64,000 bases of DNA, from assembly GCA_963930655.1 (NCBI GenBank), contig OZ005612.1, positions 8,003,001 through 8,067,000 of the forward strand, in the 5' to 3' direction. The first letter of the stretch is position 1. Each line of letters opens with the position of its first letter. The notes below the pieces were generated by a model, which worked only from the letters and a program-made list of their open reading frames with translations, was not told the DNA's origin and did not search any database. This DNA is from Myrica gale. Lineage: Eukaryota; Streptophyta; Magnoliopsida; Fagales; Myricaceae. Position numbers and translations under genes: made by a program. Below, piece after piece: positions 21,190-33,228 of this stretch.

Positions 21190-23110
21190 TAACGTCCGGA
21201 CTTTTTTTTACAACGTCTGGACTGTTTTTCAAAACGTCCGGATTGTTTTATATGTTCGGACGGTGTACAATTTAAATGACACAGTTTGATTTTCATTCGA
21301 ACGTTTGTGATAAGGTTCGGACGGTGTTTGCTAGCTTGACGATGGAACACTCAGGGAGAAATAGCACCAATGTCGGGAGACAGACAGAGCGACCAGCTTG
21401 GGCGGACGCCTTTTTAGTGGAGTTGAGGGAGAGTATTCGGGAAATAGTGATGCCGACACATTCGTTGTGTATGACGCTCCAATGTCGCTTGACTGGTCTA
21501 GAGACCAAATTTGCTCTAATGGATAGGGCTCTAATGGAAGAGCTCAATATTATGCAGAGTGAACTGTTCTCTCTGAGAGAACAATTGTCTGAGTTGTCCT
21601 GATTTGTCCATACCGTGCCGATACAGCTAAAGACACTCGTCCGACGAGTGGATAATATGGAGGAGCATTTGGCGCATGTTCGTGAGGCCCTCGGTTTAGA
21701 TCTGGACGAGCCAGCTATCGATTTCGACTAGTTTCCTGTTTATATTTTTTTAGTATTATTTACATATCGTTTGATAGACCGTCTCAGACTTGTACTTGAC
21801 ATTATCATCGTATTTTTTGTTCTGTATTTGGATTATTTTTTATATTTTAAATTAGTTTATATTCTTTCACTTGATAAAATTTAGTACAATTTAAAGGGAT
21901 AATTAGTACGATAAAATAAGCGATTAGTACAAGTGTTATGTTAATAGAACATGTATTGTAATTAACTTGTAATTATAGTTAAATAGGTGATTTGTTAATT
22001 TAAGTAAAGGAAGAAAATTGGTAAATTAGCGTTCGGACGCCAACCATAACGTCAGGACTACATAACATATAAGTGTTCGAACATAGATGGATAGAGTCCG
22101 GACTGTTATCATGAGGTGACACCGTTGGAACGGATGAGGATGACGTCCGGACTCTTATGTAACTGACGCATGGTTTACACGTGTTTACGTTACAAGATGG
22201 TGGGAAACAGTTGTTCACGTCTGAACGTTACCAACACATTCGGACGTGTGAGTCAGCCAAACGTGCGCTGCCACGTCCCGCGGTTTAGAAGTAAAAATGT
22301 TCGCACGTCTAAACAACGTCCAAACATATTTAATGTGTCGAACCGTTTTAAATGGTTTAAATTTTGGCATTTAATACGCGTGCGTTGATTGAGCCACGTA
22401 TGTAAAATCACCGTCCGGACTTTCAGTATAGGGTCTGGACGGCGTCGACGAGTTTTGAAAACGCCGAACAGTTCCGCATTTTCATAACAAACCCTTCGTC
22501 TCTCATCAAAATCTCATAGCTCTCAACTCTTTTCTTCTCAAATCTGGGCCTAATATCACTTTTTGGACACTCTAATCTCGTTAAGGTATGTTTTGTTTAC
22601 TTTTAACATTATTTTAGCCGTAATTTTTTTTTTTTTATAGTTTTACGTATAGATTTTCAATTCCATTTTTTACATTATACATTGTGTTTTATGATTGATT
22701 TTTACGTAACAATTGATTGTGTTAATTGTTAGCATTATTTTGAGTATGATACTTTGTATTTTGGTTGTGTTTTTGGGCGTGTGTGGTGGTGGAGGGACGC
22801 TGTCATGGCTGAGTTAACCCGACAGTGACACAGCGTCCGGACCCTTACGTTACAGTCCGGACGTTAATGTTTAACGTCCGGACTATTTCGAATGCCGTTT
22901 GGAGGACCCTTACGTTGTCGTTTATGGTTTGTCCGGACACTATGTTGAGCGTGTTCAGACTGTTTTATTTATGTTCGGACGCACTTAGCATCCATACGGG
23001 ATACATTTTCGTTTCGAATTCAGTTCGGACGTTTCAAAATTGTAATTAAAAAAATAGTCGGTTAACGTTCGGACGATAGTTATTAGTATGTCCTGACGTG
23101 TTTATGACGC
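21190..23110. repeat. Cluster of palindromic GTCCGGAC and TTCGGACG motifs
   Basis: The 8-mer GTCCGGAC, its own reverse complement, occurs at least eight times between about 21190 and 22940. TTCGGACG-type variants occur several more times up to 23070. Similar variants recur around 24890-25220 and 25610-25690. In known CACTA elements such short repeats near the ends are binding sites of the accessory protein TNPA; that role here is inferred. Confidence 0.75.
21276..21731 (+). pseudogene. Second, partial copy of a CACTA protein C-terminal coiled coil
   Basis: From about 21342 the frame reads MEHSGRNSTNVG, then RPAWADAFLVELRE, PTHSL, RLTGLETKFALMDRALMEE and a leucine-rich helix. A TGA at 21600-21602 interrupts it. 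The same frame continues with RRVDNMEEHLAHVREALG and ends at TAG 21729-21731. The order RP-W, PTH, RLT-LE-K, and EEHL-REAL/RDVL matches the C-terminus at 24118-24435. It looks like an extra 3' end of the same gene type, left by a duplication or a second nested element. The N-terminal transposon domain is absent. Confidence 0.6.
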
Positions 23111-23197
23111 CGGACATTTTGAAGTTCTAGTTTGGACATTTTTGTGGGTTCAGACGCCTTTCTAACCGTGCGAACGGTGTATTTACAGATTAAAAAC

Positions 23198-24435
23198 ATG
23201 AGCAAGCGTGCACGTACGAGCGGCCAAGCTGATATGGAGCAATCTTCCGGTTCGACTTTGTCGTTGGACCAGCATATAGTGATTACTATGTCCCGTTCGA
23301 TTGTTGTGGAGCGAGACATAAAGTTGGCAGAGTTTTACGACGTCACTTTTGAGGGCCGGATGCTTTTGAAGGTGGTTGAGGAGATTGGTTGGCTTCTGCT
23401 AATTCATAGGACCGAGTATGCATCGAAGAACCTGGTGCGAGAGTTCTATTGTGTCATTTTGCGAGCGACAGACATCGAGGAGCCTAGTATAGAGGTCACA
23501 GTCCGTAATGTTCCGACATATTCTCGCCGGACTAGTTGGCGAGATTCTCAGGGTAAGAGCGAGATTTGACAGCGTTCCCAAACCTGCCAATGAGTCAGGA
23601 GGGTCGACCTACTAAGGCTGAGGTATTCTGGACCATGTTGGGTGCTGATACGACGATTTTGGACGAAGCCTATGTTGTACACGGGCAGCTGCATCCATTC
23701 TGGCGGATCATGCACCTTATCTTATGCTCCACCATCGACCCGAGGAAGCACACTACGGAGCTGTCTTATAGCCGAGCGGAGTTCTTGTACATGGTTATTT
23801 TTCGGGGGCTAGTTGTTGATATGACATCCTACATTGATCAGTTAGTTCATGCGGAGGCCCTAAAGACGGATGCTACGACTTCATTGCCGCATGAGATTCT
23901 ACTGACCCAGTTCTTGCACGCCTTGCTGGTACCCGACGATGCTGATGAGCCCAGGGTCGTTCCACTTGGGTTGATAAACAAGACAACGCTCTCCAAATTG
24001 ATGGCCCAGACATGCCGAGTACTGAATGTCGCCCGGGCTGCTAGAGTTAGATGACTTGAGCAGCATGCGGTGGCGAGGGAACAACAAGATCCTGAGTAGA
24101 GCTCGACCCAGGGATTTGGCACAAAACGACCTAGTTGGATGAACGACATGATGACGCAGCTGACAAAGCGGATGCAATCGGTCTTGCAGCCCACCCACGA
24201 GATGGTCAATGATATTAGTTTTCGGCTGACTGCTTTGGAGAATAAGGTCGTGAACATTGACTCTGAGTTGAAGAAGGAGATCACCCAAATTTGGGAGGCC
24301 ATGAGGAAAGTGACAAGCAGTGCTGAGTTAGTTGCATTAACTCGGCGAATCGTGGAAATAGAGGAGCACCTTAGACAAATTCGTGACGTTCTAAATATCA
24401 CGGATAATGGTGATGATGGAGATGATGAGATGTAG
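23198..24435 (+). pseudogene. Transposase_32-like 'putative plant transposon protein', broken
   Basis: The frame from ATG 23198 reads MSKRARTSGQ and then a domain with LAEFYDVTFEGR, NLVREFYCVILRATD and VRNVPTYS. This fits the plant transposon protein family whose members show VREFYAN and VRGV(P/D). It stops at TGA 23567-23569, and the likely continuation changes frame between about 23510 and 23610. It then resumes with HPFWRIMHLILCSTIDPRKH, SYSRAEFLYMVIFRGLVVDM and a C-terminal coiled coil. Further stops are at 24052-24054 and about 24097. The last part (24118-24435) ends with an acidic tail and TAG. These proteins are common in CACTA and related elements but their function is unknown. At least two frame changes and two stops make it a relic. 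Confidence 0.75.
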
Positions 24436-25793
24436 TTTATTTATTTTTACTGTGTTTTAAGGATATTTTGTTTTCTATTATGTTTTGTGGACATCGATTG
24501 ATATTTAGTTGATATTTTTTTTTATATTGTGTTTTGACGATATGTGATATATTTATGTTATCTAGTTATCTTATCCATACAATATGTTTTTATTGACATA
24601 TTTTAATTTTAAAATACTCATTCAAAAAAAATATTGATATTAGAACTTAACAAATTCAAAGTCAAAGTCAACAGAGTCAACTATGTTTATTAATAAAAAA
24701 GATAGGTATGAAAAGTAAGTCAATGTTACTTATTCCATACAATATATTTTAATTAATGTTACGTTTCGAATTTTGATACTATATCGTACACTCATTCAAA
24801 AAAATATTGATATTAGAACTTAATCCACTTAAGATTATTTACATTTCTAACTAACTTTGGTTATTTAAAATTTGCTAATAAATTTAAAATATGTTTGAAC
24901 GTTAATTTATACGTCCAAACTGTTTAATGTAAGCTTGAACGGTGTCGTATTATATAAAACAAAACGTCTGAACACTTGTTTATACGGTCGGGACTCTTGA
25001 AATTCAAACCACCATGCGGACGTATGAGGACAGTAGTTTACCGTCTGAACGTTTATGTTAATGAGCATACGCTATCGTTTGAGAATTACTAAAACGGTGT
25101 GTTGAACTATAAGATGGAGTTCGGACGTTTATGAAATTTTGGCGGCATGAATTTCCTCGAAAACTAATACATGTATGCGTTCGAACTTACTTTTATGTGT
25201 CCGAATGGTATTCAAGCGTATGAAAGTTACAGATTTGCAGACAGTGGATGAAAAACGGGAAAACAACGTGAACGAGAGATTTGAGCACGAGAAGCGGAGA
25301 GCTGATCCGGGCGTTCAATCTCATTGAAGAGGGTGTGAAAGGAGCATCTATTTTAGAATTTAAAGTTGGATTGCATTTGAGGTTAGTGCTTTCTAAATTG
25401 AATTGTTTTAGGAAGAAAAACTTGTATTTTAATATATGAAAGCATGTGTTTTTTGAAATTTTAGGTTCTAAAATGATAGTAATGGAGTTTGGGGTTGGTT
25501 GTGATGTGTTTATATTAAAGTGTGTGTGATTTGGGTTGTTCTTGACAAGATTTTGGGCTGAAAATGGAGTTTGTGCGTCCAAGAACCGTCTTGTTCGACA
25601 ATCGCAGTATGGACGGTTGATGTACCATCCGGACTCTATTTTTGGTTCGGACTCTTTGCAAAACGCGTCCGAACAGCTATACTTATTGTTCAGACCGTTA
25701 TATTACATCCAAATGGTATTTGTTGTTATGTCATGCATTCATTTAGTAGCCTTAAACCTCGTTTAAGAATTACACAAAGTTCGGATATTCCCC
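24436..25793. other. Non-coding spacer inside the CACTA element
   Basis: No gene is supported. A short near-repeat built around CATTCAAAAAAATATTGATA occurs at about 24620 and 24785. TTCGAAC/GTCCGAAC-type motifs continue through 24890-25220 and 25610-25690. Confidence 0.5.
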
Positions 25794-27540
25794 TTGAAGC
25801 TAGCGATATTCCACCTATTCATTTGGTCACAGGACGACGTCATGCCAGTGGGAGGGAAACGTCTTCAGTGCGATTCATCAGTGTTGGGTCCTTCGCTTAG
25901 GGATAGGAATGAATTATCGTCCCCTACCACAGTCAGTCCAGTAGGCACCCAGAGCAGTTGTGCGTGTAAGTATCTTACCCTGTCAATCTTTATTAAATAT
26001 TATGAATTTTAAATCTCTATGCTTAGTTGAATTTTAAATTTATTGTTCTTCATTTGTAGCGACGTCCGGAATTAGACACGTTCGAGGTAGTACGAGCGGG
26101 ATTGCCTTACTCAAGGCTCGAACCGGAGGAAAGCTGACCGTCCATATCCCTGATGGACGTACGTGTGGTGATGACAAGACGTTCTCAATGTTCTCGAGTC
26201 ATATTGGTGCGCTCGTTTGACAACATGTAACATTTGAGAAGATTAAGTGGAAGAAGGTTCCCGACGAGGTTAAATCGTATGTGATGAAGAACCGAGTATT
26301 GGTAAGTATAATTTATTAAACTTTATTTTTTGAAACTTTTTTACGTTTCTAACTATTATATATGTTAAGGATGACTTCCAACTAGATTACGACCGAGCCG
26401 AAGATCGCATCACTACGACGTCGACGATGAACACAACGTACAGGACGCACATAAATAGTATGTTCCAACATTACTCGGTGTTCAATTCCAAAGAAGAGGC
26501 GTTAGAGCACCCTTATCCCGATATGAACAAGGAAGAATGGACTCGTGTTTGTGATTTTTTCGCGAGCGAGGAATTCCAGGTTAAATATTTTATTCCAATC
26601 TGAACGTTTATTTTAACCATTTGCTTAATTGTGTTAATAATTGTAAATGTACAATATAGAGGAGGAGTGAAATCAATAAGGAGAATAGAGCTAAGCTGAA
26701 GATTGTAAACACATCGGGAGCGAGGTCCTTCCAACGTGCTAGAGCATTGTTAGTAAGAAACAAATTTACATTTTTATTATTTAATATTTAAATAAATGAC
26801 TTATGTTTTTTAATATCCATGTTCTATATTTCTTTTGGTGTACATAAAAATCCAGAATCTGATAAAATTAGTTCTTCGTTGCTTTATACAAAGACGCATA
26901 CTACCAATGATGGCATGTGGACTTCAGAAGATGCACGCAAAAATTTTGTAAGTTGTAACGTTGGTTTTAATGATGCATTTGTATGCGTTTATGTTTCATA
27001 TGTACTATTTTTATCTTCTTTTCTAATTATGTAGGAAAAAATGGAGGCGTTACAGCTACATCACAAGTTAAAGGGAAAGTCATACACCGAAGTAGAGATC
27101 TTCATTGAGGTGTTGGGGATGAATGCGGGTTACGTGCGAGGTTTAGGCCGTTCAGTACGGTCTGTTGGATCATTCAACATCGTCTGTTGATTTGTCCCGA
27201 AGATTGGAGGAGGCCAGATTACAAATTGAGGAGATGAAGGCTAGACAGTTGGAATATGAAGCACTTTTGGTTAAGCGGTCAGATATGGAGCAGATGATGC
27301 GAGAGCATTTGCTGATGATGATGGAGGAGCAGCAACGGAAGAAAGACGAAGAGCTGATGAAGATGATGGCGGAGCAGCAATGGAAAAAAGACGAAAAGCA
27401 CCAGAAGATGTTGCATGAGCAGCAAAGGAACCTAGTGGAACAACTAGAACGGAGGATGCAACTAATCGCGGAGCAGATGCGTGAACAGCTGATGGAGCAG
27501 ATCAGACATGCAATCTCGTTCGACACCCAAACGAAAATTT
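25794..27540 (+). pseudogene. Transposase_24-like (Ptta/En/Spm) CACTA protein gene with introns, broken
   Basis: A multi-exon relic. The exon at 26060-26301 reads RTGGKLTVHIPDGRTCGDDK, FSSHIGALV and then a TGA at 26218-26220, continuing WKKVPDEVKSYVMKN. The exon at 26370-26579 reads INSMFQHYSVFNSKEEALEH and MNKEEWTRVCDFFASEEFQ. The exon at 26660-26752 reads RRSEINKENRAKLK and then GARSFQRARALL. Another exon ends at 26947 with TSEDARKNF, and one from 27035 contains LGMNAGYVRGLG. The order of these blocks is the plant transposase (Ptta/En/Spm) domain. A frame change near 27155 leads to a Met/Gln/Glu-rich coiled coil up to about 27535. Splice sites are GT-AG. An upstream exon probably ends at about 25968 (SSCAC before GTAAGT). 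Confidence 0.8.
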
Positions 27541-27716
27541 GGGTAGATTTATGTATTTTTACTACTTTGTCAATACTTATCGATTATGTATTTTACTTAC
27601 TTCTAATAACGATTGCATATTTGTATATATTTTATTATATTATGAGCAGTGAATATCTTTATATTTATATTATTTCATAAATTTTAATTAAATTAATTAT
27701 AATATATAGAATATTG

Positions 27717-28240
27717 TTCGAACGGTTTTTAAATGTCCTTCGCACGTACCTTTTTCTTTGCTAGCGTGTGCACGCGTAACTATCCGTCCGCACACTTTGC
27801 TTAAAATTCGCTAGTTCGAACGGTGTCTATCGCGTCCACACGGTATCTAAAACAAGAAACCGTGTGCACGATACACCAACACGTTCGAACGTGTTCAACG
27901 TACAACGAGTCCAAACTTTATACGTAAAGGTTCGAACAGCTTTTTCAGATGACAAAAAATATTTTCGTCATAATGAAACTACGATGCAGACGTCTTCACA
28001 AATGCGTCTGAACATATTTACATAAACGTTCGGACGGTTATATCCACCGGTGCGGACGTTTATTGTGTGACAAAATGTATTTCATCACATTGGATTAATC
28101 GTTCGCATGAGCTATGCAAACGTATAGAGAGAACGTTCGCACAGCTCATGTGAACAGATGAACTGTACTGGACATGATGATTTTGAATATTGTCAGTATG
28201 GCATCAAACCGTTCGGACGGGTTTATAATCCGTCCGAACG
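27717..28240. repeat. Right subterminal motif cluster of the CACTA element
   Basis: Variants of the same words (GTTCGGACGG, CGTCCGAACGG, GTTCGAACG, GTCCGCACAC) recur many times in both orientations just inside the right end. They are more diverged than the left cluster. Confidence 0.7.
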
Positions 28241-28295
28241 GTTTTGAGTGGCAGAACACGAAAATCGTCACCTAAAACATTGGCTGATGGGCTTT

Positions 28296-28535
28296 AGGTG
28301 ACAACCCGTTTTTGTCATCCAAAACTTAAGCTGACGAAATTAGTACTTTAGGTGACAAATTTTTTTGTCACTCAAAATATTTTTTCTTGTAGTGCTTGCA
28401 GTACCAATTGGACTGAGGTGACAACCCGTTTTTGTCATCCAAAACTTAAGCTGACGAAATTAGTACTTTAGGTGACAAATTTTTTTGTCACTCAAAATAT
28501 TTTTTCTTGTAGTGCTTGCAGTACCAATTGGACTG
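28296..28535. repeat. Perfect 120-bp tandem duplication across the CACTA right end
   Basis: The units 28296-28415 and 28416-28535 appear identical. Each holds about 99 bp of CACTA terminus ending in TTCTTGTAGTG (28394 and 28514), plus 21 bp beginning CTTGCAGTACC that lies outside the transposon. The duplication therefore joins element end and host flank. Confidence 0.92.
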
Positions 28536-29455
28536 TAATAGTTGCTGGCAGTGGTACAAGAATTTGATAAGAAGTCACTGCTGCTTAATCTGCTTAATCT
28601 GCACTTTTTGTAAGATTAGGTGTAAAATATATTCTGCACGGGGGTATCAGTAATTTACTGGAAATTGTAGTGTACTTTTTCTCTGGTGTTCTTACTCCTA
28701 TTTCTAGTGATACGCTCATGAAATGGAGATGTCTTGTCTTTTAAAATCATACTAATTTGGTATCATTGCCAAATAATGGTAATTGTATGACACACTGCAT
28801 TTTGGAGACCTACTAAAGCTACTCTACGTAATTTCTTCGTGTGGATATTACGTTAGAACAAAATTTCAGTCATTAATACTCACCCGTTATGTAGAACTGC
28901 TATAAGGTCCCATTATGCCTTTAATGTTTCCTCGCGACATATGATATTAGAAGCACAGCAGAGTGTTGCCATCCTGAATGAGACGGGATATGAATAATTA
29001 CATTGTCATTTCTCTCTCTTTGTGCGCCCTTGCAAAAAATATGTTTCTTTGTTAGCGGATCGAAGTCAATGTTTTTTGACTTGATCCAGAGGTTTTCACT
29101 AGTATTTAGTCCTGCAGACATTGGGTGTAGCTTGATTTTTTATATTTGATCTGATAATACCCCTACCCGATTCAATGAAAATTGTTTTTTTATATCTATT
29201 TTGGCATAGAGAATCTAGAGTTGTTTATAGCCTTATATACAAGTAGATATTTTTTTTACATAAATCTTTTGTTTATTTCTATCTCTCATGTGATATTTGT
29301 TTGCAATTACAGGAATTCAAGATCGAGGATGTTAATGTGTAAAAGAAGAAAGATTTTAATTTGTCCTTGCTTATTGTGTTGTATTGGAATATGTTAGGTT
29401 GTCTTTGATTATTGTTATTTTAAATTAGAAACTTGTTACTTTTTAGATTACTTGT
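28536..29455. other. Intergenic sequence, no gene
   Basis: Sequence of average composition with no open frame or motif I can support. It ends at the target site of the solo LTR. Confidence 0.45.
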
Positions 29456-32400
29456 TGTCACGCCCCGAACGGCACCCCGCAGGAAACGTGACAGCCGCGA
29501 GCTATTCTCCGGATAGCTCCAGCGTTCTTACTTACTTGCTTACGGCGGAAACATACAAGATCGCGAGGGATTCGAGCTAAATTGTACATAATCAGGGTTC
29601 TCATTAAGTTTTCATACAAAACATATATAATATTTAGAATTCAATTAGTGACGGATCTCATCGATCAGGTCACCATACTCAAAATAAGAATAACATTCGG
29701 GACCTTCTAAGTCAGGTAGTCCTCCTGACTCTCTTCACCTGTGGCATCTGGAATGACACAATTTTAAAAAAACGCGTGAGTCAAAAAGACTCAGTAAGGG
29801 AAAGATATAACTTGAAATATGCTCTTGACTCATGCTTGCTTAATCATGAAAGAGAATAAACTTGCTAAGTGATGCACATGCATGTCATGGATATGTACAT
29901 GCTCTTGCTTAAATTCGGCCCCAGGCCCTTGAAAATTACTTATTCATACTGGTGCCACTATTGACCTTTCACAACCATTCCATCTCTTTTACTTGTGGGC
30001 TCGCTCCATTTAACCCCTGAAGTCAGGGTTGTGCGTTCCCTTTGGAACCGTCTCCGATTTCCCTAGGAGACCTTACATTCGGTCAAGCTAGCGCACCTTC
30101 TCTCATTTGTCCTTCAGTGGCTAGACATGACCCTTGGAGGCACCACACCTTCTCAATGTCTTTCAGTGTGGGTTGCACAGCCTCGTGGATTCACCCATCC
30201 TTCTCACAATTGTCCTTCGGTATGGGAGTCCATCTTGATGGTACGGTACTGACCAGTGCCCCTTAACTTAACTTATTGTTTCATAAAACATTCCATAATT
30301 TCCCATAAAATCATTGCATAAATATTCTCTTTAGAAAAATTCATGCAATGCACATGTCATGTCATGCTTTATCAAAATCTCATGCTTGTTCGTGAAGTGA
30401 TGCAGTGTGTCATTCCAGTTTTGAAAAGAACCACTTACTGTCCACTTACACTCGGTCCTCCTTGGTAGTGTATAAAACACGTAGATCGCCTACAAGCGAT
30501 TCAAATATTTCTTAGACTTTAAGAAATAGCACGTAATTATTAAATATATAATGTACATATAATCACTGATATTCTTTTAATCAATTAAAGTATTTTACTC
30601 TTCTAATATTATCTAAACTTAGGTTATTAAATTATTAACCATGTTAAAAAATTTTCATCTCTATTCCCGATTAGGGTTTTAATCAATTAATAGATTAGGG
30701 TTAAATCCAAATCTCCCACTATTAATGTACTTAAAATCTTCACAAGTGTAATTCACTTAGTAATTTCGGCCAAGACCTATTTATTCTAATTAAATCTTTA
30801 GTACATGTTTTCAACACAAGGTTTTGCTAATTCCTTGTAACCCTAGCTTCTAAGTCTTAATATCCTTTAATCCGATTAGCCAATCCTAATCTCATTTATC
30901 CATCTTAATCAATTATATTCCATTTATCACAAACTAGCAATTAGGGTCTCTACAACACTAGGCATTCGGCCAACACCATGTTCTATGGTGACCCCTTCCT
31001 CCATTCAACAAATTCACAACTTAGGATCAAAACACAATACAAATCATCACTAATAGCAATATTCGGCCAACTCAAAATATCACAACATCACTAGGGTTTC
31101 TTTGGTTCTATCATCTTGCATGCATTCTTTACACATAGCACTCATCTACCATGCATTAGGTCATAAATCTTGTACATAACATGGCCAATGTCCAGATCTA
31201 AGCATATACAATCCACTCATGAAAACCTAAGCATACATGGTTCGGCTATACATCAAAATCCCACATTTTTATGCTAAATTTATAATATACATCTCCTTTG
31301 CATTCATGACCCATCTTGCATGTATTAATTTCATATTTTCATCATATACAACCACCAACTCTAGATCTATCATTTAGAGACCTCAACAACACAAGATCTA
31401 AAGGAAAACAAACATACCATTCGGCCAAGCACAACCTATGTTAGGTCTAAACCCCTTTTTAATATACATTGCTCATCCTTGCATTTTATCACCTATCTTG
31501 CATATGTCAACTTCATATCTTCATCATTAATATCCTCATGACTAGATCTATACTTTGGACACATCAACATCCCTAGATCTAAGGAAATATTCAACTTTCA
31601 TTCAACAAAACATAACCTAGGTTAGATCTAACTTCATCTAATATACATTGTCTATTCCTTGCATTTTTTTCCAACATTCGATCTTAGATCTAAAGCATGT
31701 ATGTCCAGATCTAACACTTACACTTAACCATGTTCAAAGTCCAACTAAAATAGAACATAAAAACCCAAGATCCATCCACATAAGATTCGGCCAACAATAG
31801 AGATGCAAGATCCATATTTACCTTGTGGTTCTTTCTTCCTCCCCTTTGATCCTTTGAAAACTTCTTCCCCTTTTTCACCTACTAAGCAACCTAATGCTCT
31901 TAGTCATTCAGATCTCACCATATCCAAGCATAACAACTCAAACCCTAAGATCTAAACACAAGAGAGTTTGACCATCAAGAGGAAAACAAGATCCGGTTTT
32001 ACCTTAGTGCTTCCTTGTTTTTCCTTTTTCCCTTTTCCCTTGCACAACACCTCTTGAATTCACCTTCTTCTTCTTCCTTGTCCTCCTTCTTCTCCTACCC
32101 GAAATCTCCTTGACAGCAGCTCAATCTCAGCCTTTTGGGGCCAAGAGGTTCGGTTCTCCCTTGTGTTTCCCTCTTTCTCTCCCTTTCTCTTGGCTTGTGT
32201 TGGTCGACCAAAGGGTGTCAAATGAGTGAATGAGTGTGTGAGGGTGGTGTTAGGCGTGTAAGGGTTCTCACAAGAGGCAAAAATGAAGTGAATGTAGCCA
32301 AGAATTTCGGCCAAGGGGTTTTCTTTCCTTTTACATGTCTTTTTTCAGCTTTTCCAATTTTTGTCTCCCTCATGTCTCCATTGCCTTTCTAGTATAACAT

Positions 32401-33228
32401 TTTGCACCACAAGAATTCAAACCCTAATGTCATTCACGTGTGTCTTCCCCCTCCACATAAATCCAACTTCTAGTTTGAAACTTGTTCCCCATTTAGTTAA
32501 CTTGGTTGAATTCCAACTACCTAGTTTACTTAGTAAAATAAATGAAGTTTAGCAATACTAATCTCATATTATAAACTTGACTTCAAGGCCCATTGGGCAG
32601 CCCAATAAATCCTTAGTCCAAGGCCCAACATTACCACCTAAAGCCCAATTCATAAGCCTAAGGGCTTGGGCCCAATGTCCAACTTTCTTAAGGCCCAATA
32701 GCACCATTACAAGGCTCATTGCCATGGGCTTCATGGCAACCCAATGTCATGCTTTCCCAAGCCCATTTCCATGTTTATTTTGGCAGCCCATTAGCATGCC
32801 ATTATAAGCCCAATATACACCACATGTTATAAGCCTCATGGCAGCCCAATATCTCACTTCAAGGGCCCATCATCACATGTACTTGGGCAGCCCATATGTC
32901 ATAACTTCAAGGCCCAAATACATCTAATAACCGGCCATACATGGGTAGCCCAATGTCAGCCCATTGTTTGAGGTTTCTAAGCCCAACATGCAAGTCTTAA
33001 TAATCTAAAATCATTCATAAGAAAATCCTTCAAAAATTAAAATCAAGAATATTGAAGGAAATTATACAATTAATCTAGCAACATGAAATTGGTTACTATG
33101 AATTTAAAATCTCATCCATAGCATTTAAAATCATAACATCACATTTTAGAAATTCAAAATAATTATACATGCATTTTCTTAACATAAAATCATGCCTTGT
33201 CCAAGCAAGGTTTCTTCGGGGTCTTACA
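29456..33228 (+). mobile_element. 3.77-kb solo LTR, gypsy-like
   Basis: It starts TGTCACGCCCCGAACGG and ends TTCTTCGGGGTCTTACA, so it has TG...CA ends and short inverted ends (CCCCGAA/TTCGGGG). A perfect 5-bp target duplication CTTGT flanks it (29451-29455 and 33229-33233). No gag, pol, primer site or internal direct repeat was found, so the whole unit is read as one very large LTR left after recombination. LTRs of 3-4 kb beginning TGTCACG are known in plant Ty3/gypsy chromoviruses of the Tekay/Del type; that family name is inferred. A large non-coding LARD element is the alternative. Confidence 0.85.
32588..32990. repeat. Dense cluster of GCCCA/TGGGC words in the solo LTR
   Basis: About 17 copies of GCCCA or its complement TGGGC fall in 400 bases, many as AAGGCCCAA or GCAGCCCAAT. 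TGGGCC/T is the plant site II motif bound by TCP factors. Whether these copies are bound is not known. Confidence 0.7.

Larger units (their letters stand above)
21150..28394 (+). mobile_element. CACTA (En/Spm-type) DNA transposon, left end not found
   Basis: The right end reads TTTTTTCTTGTAGTG, which is CACTACAAGAAAAAA in reverse complement, the terminus of CACTA elements. Non-coding parts are crowded with short subterminal-type motifs, GTCCGGAC and TTCGGACG and their variants. Two relic genes inside match plant proteins of CACTA elements, one with a Transposase_32-like domain and one Transposase_24-like (Ptta/En/Spm). I do not see the TNP2-type transposase that drives this superfamily. The coding regions contain stops and frameshifts. 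A matching left terminus is missing, so the real left limit may be anywhere between about 20590 and 22020. Confidence 0.8.

Noticed and set aside
23847-24401. Minus-strand open frame of 184 codons
   Set aside because: It is antisense to the Transposase_32-like relic, which has recognisable motifs on the plus strand.
29456-33228. Possible genes inside the large LTR, such as an open frame at 30042-30266
   Set aside because: Frames are short, without domains, and the interval is bounded by LTR ends with a target duplication.
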